Below, piece by piece: positions 1 through 5,124 of a DNA stretch of 5,124 nucleotides (position 1 is the first letter of the stretch; the number at the start of each line of letters is the position of its first letter). The notes below the pieces were generated by a model, which searched no databases, had not been told where the DNA came from, and saw only the letters and a program-made list of their open reading frames with translations. The stretch is from positions 1-5,124 of the forward strand of contig CALDQF010000210.1 in NCBI GenBank assembly GCA_937911845.1, in the 5' to 3' direction. Position numbers and translations under genes: made by a program. Source of the stretch: an uncultured Phycisphaera sp. (GTDB lineage Bacteria > Planctomycetota > Phycisphaerae > Phycisphaerales > SM1A02).

Positions 1-1
1 G

Positions 2-97
2 TTCTCGGAGATCGAGCAGCGCTGGCAGGCGCGCTGGGAGGAGCGGGGCACCTTCAGGACGCCCGAGGAGGTGGACCCCTCCAAGCCGAAGCACTTC
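2..97 (+). pseudogene. leuS: Leucyl-tRNA synthetase N-terminal fragment (truncated)
   Basis: Frame 2 reads 32 codons that look like the start of a bacterial leucyl-tRNA synthetase, the class I enzyme that charges tRNA-Leu. Visible hallmarks are EIEQRWQARWEERGTFRTPE followed by a VDPSKPKHF segment. In the family this leads directly into a VLDMFPYPSG-like stretch carrying the first nucleotide-binding motif. Here the match ends at the Phe codon 95-97; the frame then runs through unrelated residues to a TGA at 167-169. The true start codon would lie only a few codons left of the window. GC is about 69%, clearly above the following sequence. Only some 35 of the usual 800-plus residues exist, so it cannot be functional. 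It may be a foreign piece joined at a contig end. The family assignment is from recalled consensus over a short stretch, hence moderate confidence. Confidence 0.55.
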
Positions 98-106
98 AGG
101 ATCGCA
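92..106. other. Junction between leuS-like and propeptide-gene sequence
   Basis: Plus-strand leuS-like coding is good up to base 97. Minus-strand coding of the propeptide protein is convincing down to about base 98-106, where it reads A-C-D-P-E-V. The two unrelated genes therefore meet head-on within about 15 bases, with no terminator or spacer. The motif CTTCAGGA occurs at the junction (94-101) and also at 52-59 inside the leuS-like part, so short homology could have helped the join. Base composition shifts at the same place. This could be an assembly or amplification chimera or a real recombination point; the sequence alone cannot decide. Confidence 0.5.
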
Positions 107-955
107 TGCTTCGGCCCGACTGGTGATGGTATTTGCACCGGTCACCACGCCATCAATGCCCGTGGCTGAAGCAAAGATAGCACTCGCGATACGCTCGTTG
201 TGCGTGCAGTTGAGGACAAGGTTTTCTTTACGCAAGAGCTCGCCAGAATTGGCGTCAATGATGTAACGAGCCTTCTGGTAGTTGTCGAGGTCACGAACGG
301 TTCCCACTTCAGCATCAAAAACATAGGCAAATGATGCCGGGACGCTTTCGAAGTCATAACCGGCATAAACCACCAGTTCTGGCTCCGATACGTACACAAA
401 ATCGCTGCCCAAGAAATCTCCCGCTCGGGCATCCACCATGCTTCGATCAATGCCCTCCGGCTTTGAGGCTCCAACCAGAGCTTCAACGTTACGAAGATCA
501 GTACCAATCGAAACCGCCGGGTACTCAGAATCGTTCCGTACCAAGACCTGCAATCGGCTGTTGTATACCGGAATGCCTTGTACATTTTGCTTGAAGTACA
601 CCGCGGTAAATTTGTAAGCCCCAGTTGCTTGATCCCACATGAGTGTTTGCTCGGTGCGGTCGTCGCCAGGGAACGGTCCCGCCAACATCAAGTTCTTAGG
701 AGTGAGGCCCCAAATACCAGACCACTTTCGAACCACGTTCATCGCGGTCTCACGTGGCGAGGACCCCGTCTCCATGGGGCGACCAAAAATCCGATTCAGT
801 CGGCCGTCGGGAGCGTTCCAAGTGCCAACACCGGGGAATTCAGTTTGCAGCCGTTGCAGTTCAAAAGAATCAACAATCGGACCGGTGTTTTGGATCTCGG
901 TGGTCAGGAGGGTTCCTGAGACAAGACCGACGGTCATGGTGGTCAAAAAGGGCAT
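98..955 (-). CDS. FTP/PepSY propeptide-domain protein, probable secreted metallopeptidase precursor (3' end missing)
   Basis: Reading leftward from ATG 955-953, the frame stays open for about 286 codons to the junction (and technically to base 1). Residues ~113-160 contain YKFTAVYFKQNVQGIPVYNS and LQVLVRND, the pattern of the fungalysin/thermolysin propeptide (FTP) domain. Residues ~190-246 (SFAYVFDAE, then YIIDANSGELLRKENLVLN) resemble the PepSY-like second half of such propeptides, which chaperone and inhibit M4/M36 zinc peptidases. No HExxH is present, so any catalytic domain would lie beyond the left edge. A GGAG at 961-964, 5 bases before ATG 955, supports this start; an in-frame TGA lies about 45-50 bases further upstream. 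The N-terminus (MPFLTTMTVGLVSGTLL) is mildly hydrophobic but lacks the Lys/Arg of a good signal peptide, so export is inferred from the family. It could instead be a stand-alone propeptide-like protein. It is transcribed divergently from the kynurenine genes, with no evident functional link. Confidence 0.7.
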
Positions 956-960
956 GGTCA

Positions 961-964
961 CTCC
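961..964 (-). promoter_or_regulatory. Ribosome binding site of the propeptide-domain gene
   Basis: On the minus strand GGAG lies 5 bases before ATG 955-953. It favours this start over the in-frame ATG at 937-935, which has no comparable site. Confidence 0.45.
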
Positions 965-1075
965 GTTCAAGGATTCAGGCCTCCCGGCCCGTGCTGGTCA
1001 ATAATGGCCCCATTCGGGGACACGTCAACATATCTATACGTACATGTGGAGTACAGGATGCACAGTCAAAGAAAT

Positions 1076-1091
1076 GTTCATATAAATGAAC
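1076..1091. repeat. Inverted repeat GTTCAT-N4-ATGAAC, candidate operator
   Basis: The arms GTTCAT (1076-1081) and ATGAAC (1086-1091) are perfect reverse complements around ATAA. The dyad lies 96 bases before the dioxygenase ATG and overlaps a TATAAA hexamer (1081-1086), where a bound regulator could block or position RNA polymerase. Kynurenine operons are often controlled by local regulators such as Lrp/AsnC-type KynR, but none is encoded here and the motif is not matched to a known consensus. A 6-base dyad in AT-rich DNA can also arise by chance. Confidence 0.35.
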
Positions 1092-1174
1092 GAGTCAAGG
1101 GCTATCAGACCCTAAAATGTCCGAGAATCTGCCAATCGTGACGTATTTCACTACTCTCAGGGCTCCCTAAGCAG

Positions 1175-1179
1175 AGGAG
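1175..1179 (+). promoter_or_regulatory. Ribosome binding site of the dioxygenase gene
   Basis: AGGAG with 8 bases to ATG 1188 is a good Shine-Dalgarno match. The GTG at 1185 immediately before it, in frame, would have a spacing of only 5. The ATG is preferred; choosing GTG adds one residue. Confidence 0.6.
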
Positions 1180-1187
1180 AACCAGTG

Positions 1188-1781
1188 ATGTCCCACCGCA
1201 TCGAACACGGGATGGTGGCTCCCGCCCCCGAACATCTGCTGCATTGGATCCAAGCAAACCGGGCCGATATGCGCCCCCCGGTCTCCAACAAGTATCTCTA
1301 CGACGGTCAAAATTTCTTTGCCATGTGCATCGCCGGTCCCAACGCGAGGAACGACTTTCACATCACCGACAGTGAAGAATTCTTCTTGCAACTGCAAGGC
1401 GACATCGTGGTCACACTCTTGGAAGAAACCGGACCACGACATGTTCGGATCCGCGAAGGTGAAACCTTCATGATTCCCGGCGGCGTGCCCCACGCCCCGC
1501 AACGCCCTCCCAACACTTTGGGCCTTGTGATCGAGAGGCGTCGCCCCCCCGGCGAACAAGAGGCTCTTCGCTTTGTGTGCGAGTCATGTGGCGCTGTGGT
1601 TGAAGATTTGACCTTCGACTGCGCGGACATCGTCGAACACTTCCGAGAAGCCATGTTGGCCTTCTGGGATGATAAAGAGCGATCAACCTGCCAATGCGGA
1701 ACCCGGGTCATGCCGGCCCAGCCCATTGCACGAATTGAGTTTGAACCCGAAGTAAAGATTGTTCGGGAGGGCGAGCAGTGA
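1188..1781 (+). CDS. nbaC: 3-hydroxyanthranilate 3,4-dioxygenase
   Basis: Cytosolic non-haem Fe(II) cupin enzyme (HAAO) that opens 3-hydroxyanthranilate with O2 to 2-amino-3-carboxymuconate semialdehyde. The 197-residue product carries the family's iron ligands with correct spacing: His58 (NDFH), Glu64 (SEEFF) and His102 (VPHAPQRP), matching His51/Glu57/His95 of the Cupriavidus enzyme as I recall it. Substrate-binding Arg54, Arg106 and Glu116 (LVIERRRP) are also present. A C-terminal rubredoxin-like second metal site, typical of bacterial forms, is seen as CESC (131-134) and CQC (168-170). The second pair is CxC instead of the usual CxxC, which is odd. The protein is about 20 residues longer than the ~174-residue Cupriavidus form, through a tail after residue ~175. 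It is the first gene of the operon, and its TGA overlaps the GTG of the decarboxylase gene, which consumes its unstable product. It is also called haaO. Function is secure; the state of the second metal site is not. Confidence 0.95.
   Translation: MSHRIEHGMVAPAPEHLLHWIQANRADMRPPVSNKYLYDGQNFFAMCIAGPNARNDFHITDSEEFFLQLQGDIVVTLLEETGPRHVRIREGETFMIPGGVPHAPQRPPNTLGLVIERRRPPGEQEALRFVCESCGAVVEDLTFDCADIVEHFREAMLAFWDDKERSTCQCGTRVMPAQPIARIEFEPEVKIVREGEQ
1765..1771 (+). promoter_or_regulatory. Ribosome binding site of the ACMSD gene
   Basis: GGGAGGG lies inside the end of the dioxygenase gene, 6 bases before GTG 1778. It decides the GTG start: the next in-frame Met (residue 19) would remove the metal-binding HxH at residues 8-10. 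Confidence 0.6.
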
Positions 1782-2812
1782 ATCGGCTGATCGACGTTCA
1801 CGCCCACTTGCTTCCTCCGGAACTCCCGGACATGAAAGCACTGACCGGTCGCTCCGGTTGGATTTCTCTTGACACCAACGCTGGTGGTCGAGTGACCATG
1901 CGACAAGACGAACATGTGTTCCGAACCGTCGAGCCCGAATGCTGTTGCGCTGATCAGCGCAGGGAATTCAATGATGCCCACGGCGTCGATGTTCAAGTGG
2001 TCTCTACCGTACCGGTTCTGTTTTCCGACTTTGCACCGGCCTCGGAAGCGTTGCACCTTCACCAGTTCTTGAATGATCACTTTGCGGAAGTGCAACATCG
2101 TCACCCCGATCACTTTGTGGCCCTCGGCACCGTGCCCCTGCAAGAACCACAAGTGGCCGTCCAAGAGTTGCGCCGCATTGCCGAGATCGGCCTGGTTGGC
2201 GTACAAATCGGCACCCAGGCGGGCGGGCGAGAATTGGATGACCTGCAATTTGATCCCTTCTGGGAAGCGTGCGTTCAGCTTGACCTGCCCATTTTGATCC
2301 ACCCTTGGAACATGCTCGGTTCGGACCGAATGGGTCGCCACTGGTTGCAGTGGCTGGTGGGCATGCCCAGTGAAACCGCCCTCGCCGTGGCTTCCATGAT
2401 GTTGGGCGGTGTCTTCGAAAAGCACCCCGATCTCCGGGTGTGCTTTGCCCACGGAGGTGGGGCGTTCCCCTTTATCTTGGGGCGAATTGATCACGGCTTC
2501 CGCATGCGACCAGACTTGGTGGCCACCAAAAGTCAATCCTTGCCGAGTTCCCTTATGGGTCACTTTTGGGTCGACTCCGGTGTCCATGACGATGACGCCC
2601 TTCGGTTCTTGGTCGACCGCATAGGACCCGATCGGGTGTGCGCGGGATCTGATGCACCGTTTCCGCTAGGAGAAGCCGTACCGGGCGAATCGGTGATCCA
2701 ATCCCAACAACTCACCCAAGATGAGCGACAACGCATATTGTGGGACAACGCCCTCGCGTTCCTCGGCAATCGCGCCCGAGGCCGACTGGAACACCATTTC
2801 TCCCACGCCTAA
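1778..2812 (+). CDS. nbaD: 2-amino-3-carboxymuconate-6-semialdehyde decarboxylase (ACMSD)
   Basis: Zinc-dependent decarboxylase of the amidohydrolase superfamily. It converts aminocarboxymuconate semialdehyde to 2-aminomuconate semialdehyde and CO2, preventing spontaneous cyclisation to quinolinate. Its 344 residues are of usual length (~335). Metal and catalytic residues align with the Pseudomonas fluorescens enzyme: His8 and His10 (DVHAH), His175 (ILIHPWNM), His225 (CFAHGGGAFPF) and Asp292 (GSDAPFPLGE). Substrate-binding Arg49 (VFR) matches Arg51. Arg236 (LGRIDHGF) matches Arg239, which reaches the neighbouring subunit's active site, implying a dimer. The GTG start overlaps the dioxygenase TGA by 4 bases (GTGA), suggesting translational coupling. 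Several segments, such as STVPVLF and GFRMRPDL, read more like animal ACMSD than the Pseudomonas nitrobenzoate-pathway enzyme. A Cys triplet at 55-57 is unusual. Related amidohydrolases decarboxylate other aromatics, but the position beside the dioxygenase makes this assignment firm. Confidence 0.94.
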   Translation: MNRLIDVHAHLLPPELPDMKALTGRSGWISLDTNAGGRVTMRQDEHVFRTVEPECCCADQRREFNDAHGVDVQVVSTVPVLFSDFAPASEALHLHQFLNDHFAEVQHRHPDHFVALGTVPLQEPQVAVQELRRIAEIGLVGVQIGTQAGGRELDDLQFDPFWEACVQLDLPILIHPWNMLGSDRMGRHWLQWLVGMPSETALAVASMMLGGVFEKHPDLRVCFAHGGGAFPFILGRIDHGFRMRPDLVATKSQSLPSSLMGHFWVDSGVHDDDALRFLVDRIGPDRVCAGSDAPFPLGEAVPGESVIQSQQLTQDERQRILWDNALAFLGNRARGRLEHHFSHA

Positions 2813-2830
2813 AAAGCACTTCCCTCGCCC

Positions 2831-4096
2831 ATGACCACCCCTCGTCTCGAAATGTTGCATGCCGAAGCGCTTCGTCTCGATGAAAGCGACCCCGCCCCGA
2901 AGCGAGACGCCTTTGAATTGCCCCGCAACGACAATGGCACGCTGGCGTACCTCACCGGCAACAGTCTGGGACCTTTGCCCAAACAAACCAGAAACGAACT
3001 GGCCACCGAACTTGACGACTGGAGTCGCTTGGCCGTCGATGCCCACTTTGAAGGCCGCCATCCGTGGTACGACGCCCACGTCGCCCTCGCCGAACCGGGG
3101 GGTCGACTGGTTGGTGCCCACGCCCAAGAAGTGGTGTGGATGAACGGACTCACCGTCAATCTTCACCTGTTGCTCGCCAGCTTTTGGCGCCCACAGGGGA
3201 ACCGAACCAAAATCCTGATGGACGCCCCGGCTTTTCCCAGCGACACCTATGCGATCAAATCACACATGCGTCAGCGAGGATTTGATCCAGATGAGCATTT
3301 GATTGTCGTCAACTCTGGAACAGAGGAATCCACGACACCTGAAGCATTCGAGGCTGCGATCGAAGAAGCGGGAGACACGTTGGCTCTGGGCATGATCGCT
3401 GGGGTGAATTTCCTCACCGGACAAGTGCACCCCATTGCCCGAATCACCAAAGCCTTGCATGACGTGGGCGCGTTGGCTGGCTGGGACTTGGCCCACGCGG
3501 CCGGGAACATTCACCTGCAACTTCACGAAGATCAAGTGGACTTTGCCGCCTGGTGTTCATACAAGTATCTCAACGGTGGTCCCGGTGGTTTGTCAGGCGT
3601 TTTCATTCATGAACGGCACGCCCAAGACACCAATCGCCCACGATTTGGCGGCTGGTGGGGGAACGATCCCTCAACCCGATTCAAGATGCACCAAATCCCC
3701 GATTTCCATCCCGTGCCCACAGCCGATGCGTGGCAGTTGTCCAACCCTCCCATCTTGGCGTTGGCCCCACTGCGTTCGGCGCTGGCGTTGTTCGATGAGG
3801 TTGGCATGTCCAAACTCCGAGCCCGGAGCCAGCGGTTGACGGGATGGCTTCGCAAACAGCTTCCACCTTGGGTCAAGGTCATGACCCCAGAAGGAGTACA
3901 AGGCGCTCAACTCTCACTGCGGGTGGACCAAGCCGACGTGGTGCAACAGTCCTTGCAGCATGAAGGTGTGGTGTGTGATGTTCGAAAGCCAAACATCATT
4001 CGCGCGGCTCCAACGCCTTTGTACAACTCTTACGAAGACGCCTTCCGACTGGTGCGGGCCCTGACGATGGCTCATGAACCTGGAAGCATCGCATGA
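2831..4096 (+). CDS. kynU: Kynureninase
   Basis: PLP-dependent fold-type I hydrolase. In this setting it most likely cleaves 3-hydroxykynurenine to 3-hydroxyanthranilate and L-alanine; many bacterial forms also accept kynurenine. The 421-residue length is normal. Hallmarks in order are LTGNSLGPLP (41-50), HPWYDAH (77-83), the Asp219-x-x-His222 region (GWDLAHAAGN) that contacts the cofactor, and SYKYLNGGPGG with the Schiff-base Lys245. These are followed by FGGWWG (272-277), WQLSNPPIL (301-309) and IIRAAPTPLYNS (389-400), whose Arg391 is in the position expected to bind substrate carboxylate. ATG 2831 follows the ACMSD stop by 18 bases, but no Shine-Dalgarno sequence is visible there. A later in-frame ATG (residue 8, base 2852) is possible, and translation may rely on coupling from upstream. 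The 3' end overlaps the kmo start by 4 bases (ATGA). Function is very secure; the exact start is less so. Confidence 0.95.
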   Translation: MTTPRLEMLHAEALRLDESDPAPKRDAFELPRNDNGTLAYLTGNSLGPLPKQTRNELATELDDWSRLAVDAHFEGRHPWYDAHVALAEPGGRLVGAHAQEVVWMNGLTVNLHLLLASFWRPQGNRTKILMDAPAFPSDTYAIKSHMRQRGFDPDEHLIVVNSGTEESTTPEAFEAAIEEAGDTLALGMIAGVNFLTGQVHPIARITKALHDVGALAGWDLAHAAGNIHLQLHEDQVDFAAWCSYKYLNGGPGGLSGVFIHERHAQDTNRPRFGGWWGNDPSTRFKMHQIPDFHPVPTADAWQLSNPPILALAPLRSALALFDEVGMSKLRARSQRLTGWLRKQLPPWVKVMTPEGVQGAQLSLRVDQADVVQQSLQHEGVVCDVRKPNIIRAAPTPLYNSYEDAFRLVRALTMAHEPGSIA

Positions 4097-5124
4097 CGCA
4101 TCCTCAAGTGATTGTGGTTGGGGCCGGATTGGCGGGAAGTCTGCTGGCCACGCTTCTGGGCCAAAGGAACATCAGGACTTTGGTCTTGGAAGCACGACGG
4201 GATCCGAGGCAGCACGGATCCCAAGGTGGTCGATCCATCAACCTGGCCCTCTCAACCCGAGGACGGACGGCACTGGCTCGCGCCGGTCTCGAAAACACAG
4301 TGGTCTCTGACGGCATGCCGATGGCAGCTCGACTGATGCACGACCGTCAAGGGAATTTGACCCGCCAGCCGTATGCCAAAGATGAACAGCAAGCCATTCT
4401 TTCAGTGGGCAGAGCACGGCTGAACGCCACGCTTCTGGACACCGCCGAACAAACTTCGAGTGTGGAGTTTCGCTTCGAGCAAAAGGTGACCGGGCTACGC
4501 GACGACGGTAGAGCCGTGCACGTCGACAACGAGTGCCTAGAAGCCGATCTGATCGTCGGTGCCGATGGTGCGGGAAGTATGATTCGCCAATCTCTGGAAG
4601 CTCTGAAGTGTTGTCAGAGCGTGACGGAATCCCTTGGTCACTCCTACAAAGAACTGGAACTTCCGCCCCAGCAGGGGCAACATGCGCTCGATCCCACCGC
4701 GCTGCACATTTGGCCCCGCGGCGGTGAAATGGCAATTGCCTTGCCCAACCCGGACGGCACTTTTACGGGAACGCTGTTCTTTGCCAACGAGACTTTTGAT
4801 CGTTTGCGAAACGAGGTTGAAGCCAGAGCTCATCTGGAATCGCATTACCGCTCCATGCTTCAACACGTGCCTGATTTTGAAAAGCAATGGTCCGACAACT
4901 CGGTTGGTTTCTTGGGCACCCTTCGGGTGGATCAATGGCACCATGGGAACACCGTGCTGATTGGAGATGCCGCGCACGCCATCGTCCCCTTTTATGGACA
5001 AGGCATGAACGCCGCCTTTGAAGATGTGCGGCGGTTGGACCAACTCCATGCCGCTGGAGTGAACAATTTGCCCAGGGTCTTGTTTCAAGAGCGCAAGCCC
5101 AATGCCGACGCCATCGCAGAAATG
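4093..5124 (+). CDS. kmo: Kynurenine 3-monooxygenase (C-terminus beyond window)
   Basis: FAD-dependent aromatic hydroxylase that converts L-kynurenine to 3-hydroxykynurenine using NADPH and O2. The frame is open for 344 codons to the last base; family members are about 450-470 residues, so roughly the last 110-120, including the C-terminal region, are missing. Visible features are the dinucleotide-binding GAGLAGS (10-16), GGRSINLALSTRG (45-57), the second FAD/NADPH motif GADGAG (156-161), a family-typical SYKELELP (184-191), LHIWPRGGEMAIALPN (204-219) and the FAD-ribityl motif GDAAHAIVPFYGQGMN (291-306). Arg80 and Tyr94 have the same spacing as substrate-binding Arg84 and Tyr98 of the Pseudomonas fluorescens enzyme, arguing for kynurenine rather than another phenolic substrate. 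The ATG lies in an ATGA overlap with kynU, with a weak GGAAG site 6 bases upstream (4082-4086). It catalyses the first of the four steps encoded here, although it is the last gene. Confidence 0.94.
   Translation, partial: MTHPQVIVVGAGLAGSLLATLLGQRNIRTLVLEARRDPRQHGSQGGRSINLALSTRGRTALARAGLENTVVSDGMPMAARLMHDRQGNLTRQPYAKDEQQAILSVGRARLNATLLDTAEQTSSVEFRFEQKVTGLRDDGRAVHVDNECLEADLIVGADGAGSMIRQSLEALKCCQSVTESLGHSYKELELPPQQGQHALDPTALHIWPRGGEMAIALPNPDGTFTGTLFFANETFDRLRNEVEARAHLESHYRSMLQHVPDFEKQWSDNSVGFLGTLRVDQWHHGNTVLIGDAAHAIVPFYGQGMNAAFEDVRRLDQLHAAGVNNLPRVLFQERKPNADAIAEM

Larger units (their letters stand above)
956..1187. promoter_or_regulatory. Divergent intergenic regulatory region
   Basis: These 232 bases separate the leftward propeptide gene from the rightward kynurenine operon and must hold promoters for both if no other start exists. 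The centre (about 1030-1120) is AT-richer than the flanking genes. Possible rightward -10-like hexamers are TATAAA (1081-1086) and TAAAAT (1113-1118), but neither has a convincing -35 at 16-18 bases. On the minus strand TTGACT occurs at 1069-1064 and again at 1098-1093, without a good -10 at standard spacing. I therefore call the region regulatory without fixing a promoter. No tRNA, riboswitch-like fold or strong terminator was recognised. Confidence 0.5.

Noticed and set aside
142..585. 147-codon minus-strand open frame in the left region
   Set aside because: It is out of frame with the propeptide protein, whose frame runs uninterrupted from 955 through this stretch and shows FTP-like motifs; this one shows none.
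578..1089. Plus-strand open frames of 111-121 codons over the propeptide gene
   Set aside because: They overlap one another in different frames, have no recognised motif, and lie opposite a better-supported minus-strand gene.
1099..1114. AGGG...CCCT pairing as a possible terminator or attenuator stem
   Set aside because: It has only four pairs with an eight-base loop and no following T run, which is too weak to call.
1111..1118. TAAAAT as a definite -10 box for the operon
   Set aside because: No acceptable -35 is seen at 16-18 bases upstream, so it is mentioned only as a possibility in the intergenic entry.
1358..2587. 409-codon open frame on the minus strand opposite the dioxygenase and ACMSD genes
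   Set aside because: It is antisense to two genes with intact catalytic motifs, has no recognisable domain or own ribosome site, and is explained by stop-codon avoidance in a moderately GC-rich coding region.
4238..4735. 165-codon minus-strand open frame within kmo
   Set aside because: It is an Arg-rich, low-complexity shadow of a gene whose FAD and substrate motifs are continuous on the plus strand.
1188..5124. A previously undescribed multi-gene system
   Set aside because: All four operon genes belong to well-known enzyme families and fit one known pathway; nothing else on either strand looks like an extra coding unit.

Overview
The window carries four consecutive plus-strand genes of the kynurenine (tryptophan) catabolic route: 3-hydroxyanthranilate 3,4-dioxygenase (1188-1781), aminocarboxymuconate semialdehyde decarboxylase or ACMSD (1778-2812), kynureninase (2831-4096) and kynurenine 3-monooxygenase (4093 to the window end, C-terminus missing). 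Two of the three junctions are 4-base stop/start overlaps and the third gap is 18 bases, so this is almost certainly one operon. In reaction order, Kmo makes 3-hydroxykynurenine, KynU splits it to 3-hydroxyanthranilate plus alanine, the dioxygenase opens the ring, and ACMSD decarboxylates the product to 2-aminomuconate semialdehyde. ACMSD diverts the intermediate away from quinolinate, so the set points to tryptophan or kynurenine breakdown by the 2-aminomuconate branch rather than de novo NAD synthesis. The steps before kynurenine and after aminomuconate semialdehyde are not in the window.

Left of the operon is a 232-base divergent intergenic region (956-1187) with a perfect 6-base dyad, a possible operator. 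Reading leftward from base 955 is a partial gene whose product resembles the propeptide region (FTP and PepSY-like) of thermolysin/fungalysin-type secreted metallopeptidases. Its catalytic part would lie beyond the left end.

The first ~97 bases do not fit the rest. They are GC-rich (about 69% against 57% in the next 100 bases) and read on the plus strand as the extreme N-terminus of a leucyl-tRNA synthetase, which stops matching that family at about base 97, where the leftward gene takes over. The most economical explanation is a chimeric or misassembled end; a real rearrangement is possible.

Organism: an aerobic bacterium of moderate GC (mid to high fifties by eye). The style of the propeptide protein recalls marine Planctomycetota (Phycisphaerae-like), but this is an impression only. 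I see no RNA gene, CRISPR array, insertion sequence or unknown multi-gene system. The points of interest are the left junction, an unusual Cys pattern in the dioxygenase, the candidate operator and the animal-like ACMSD.
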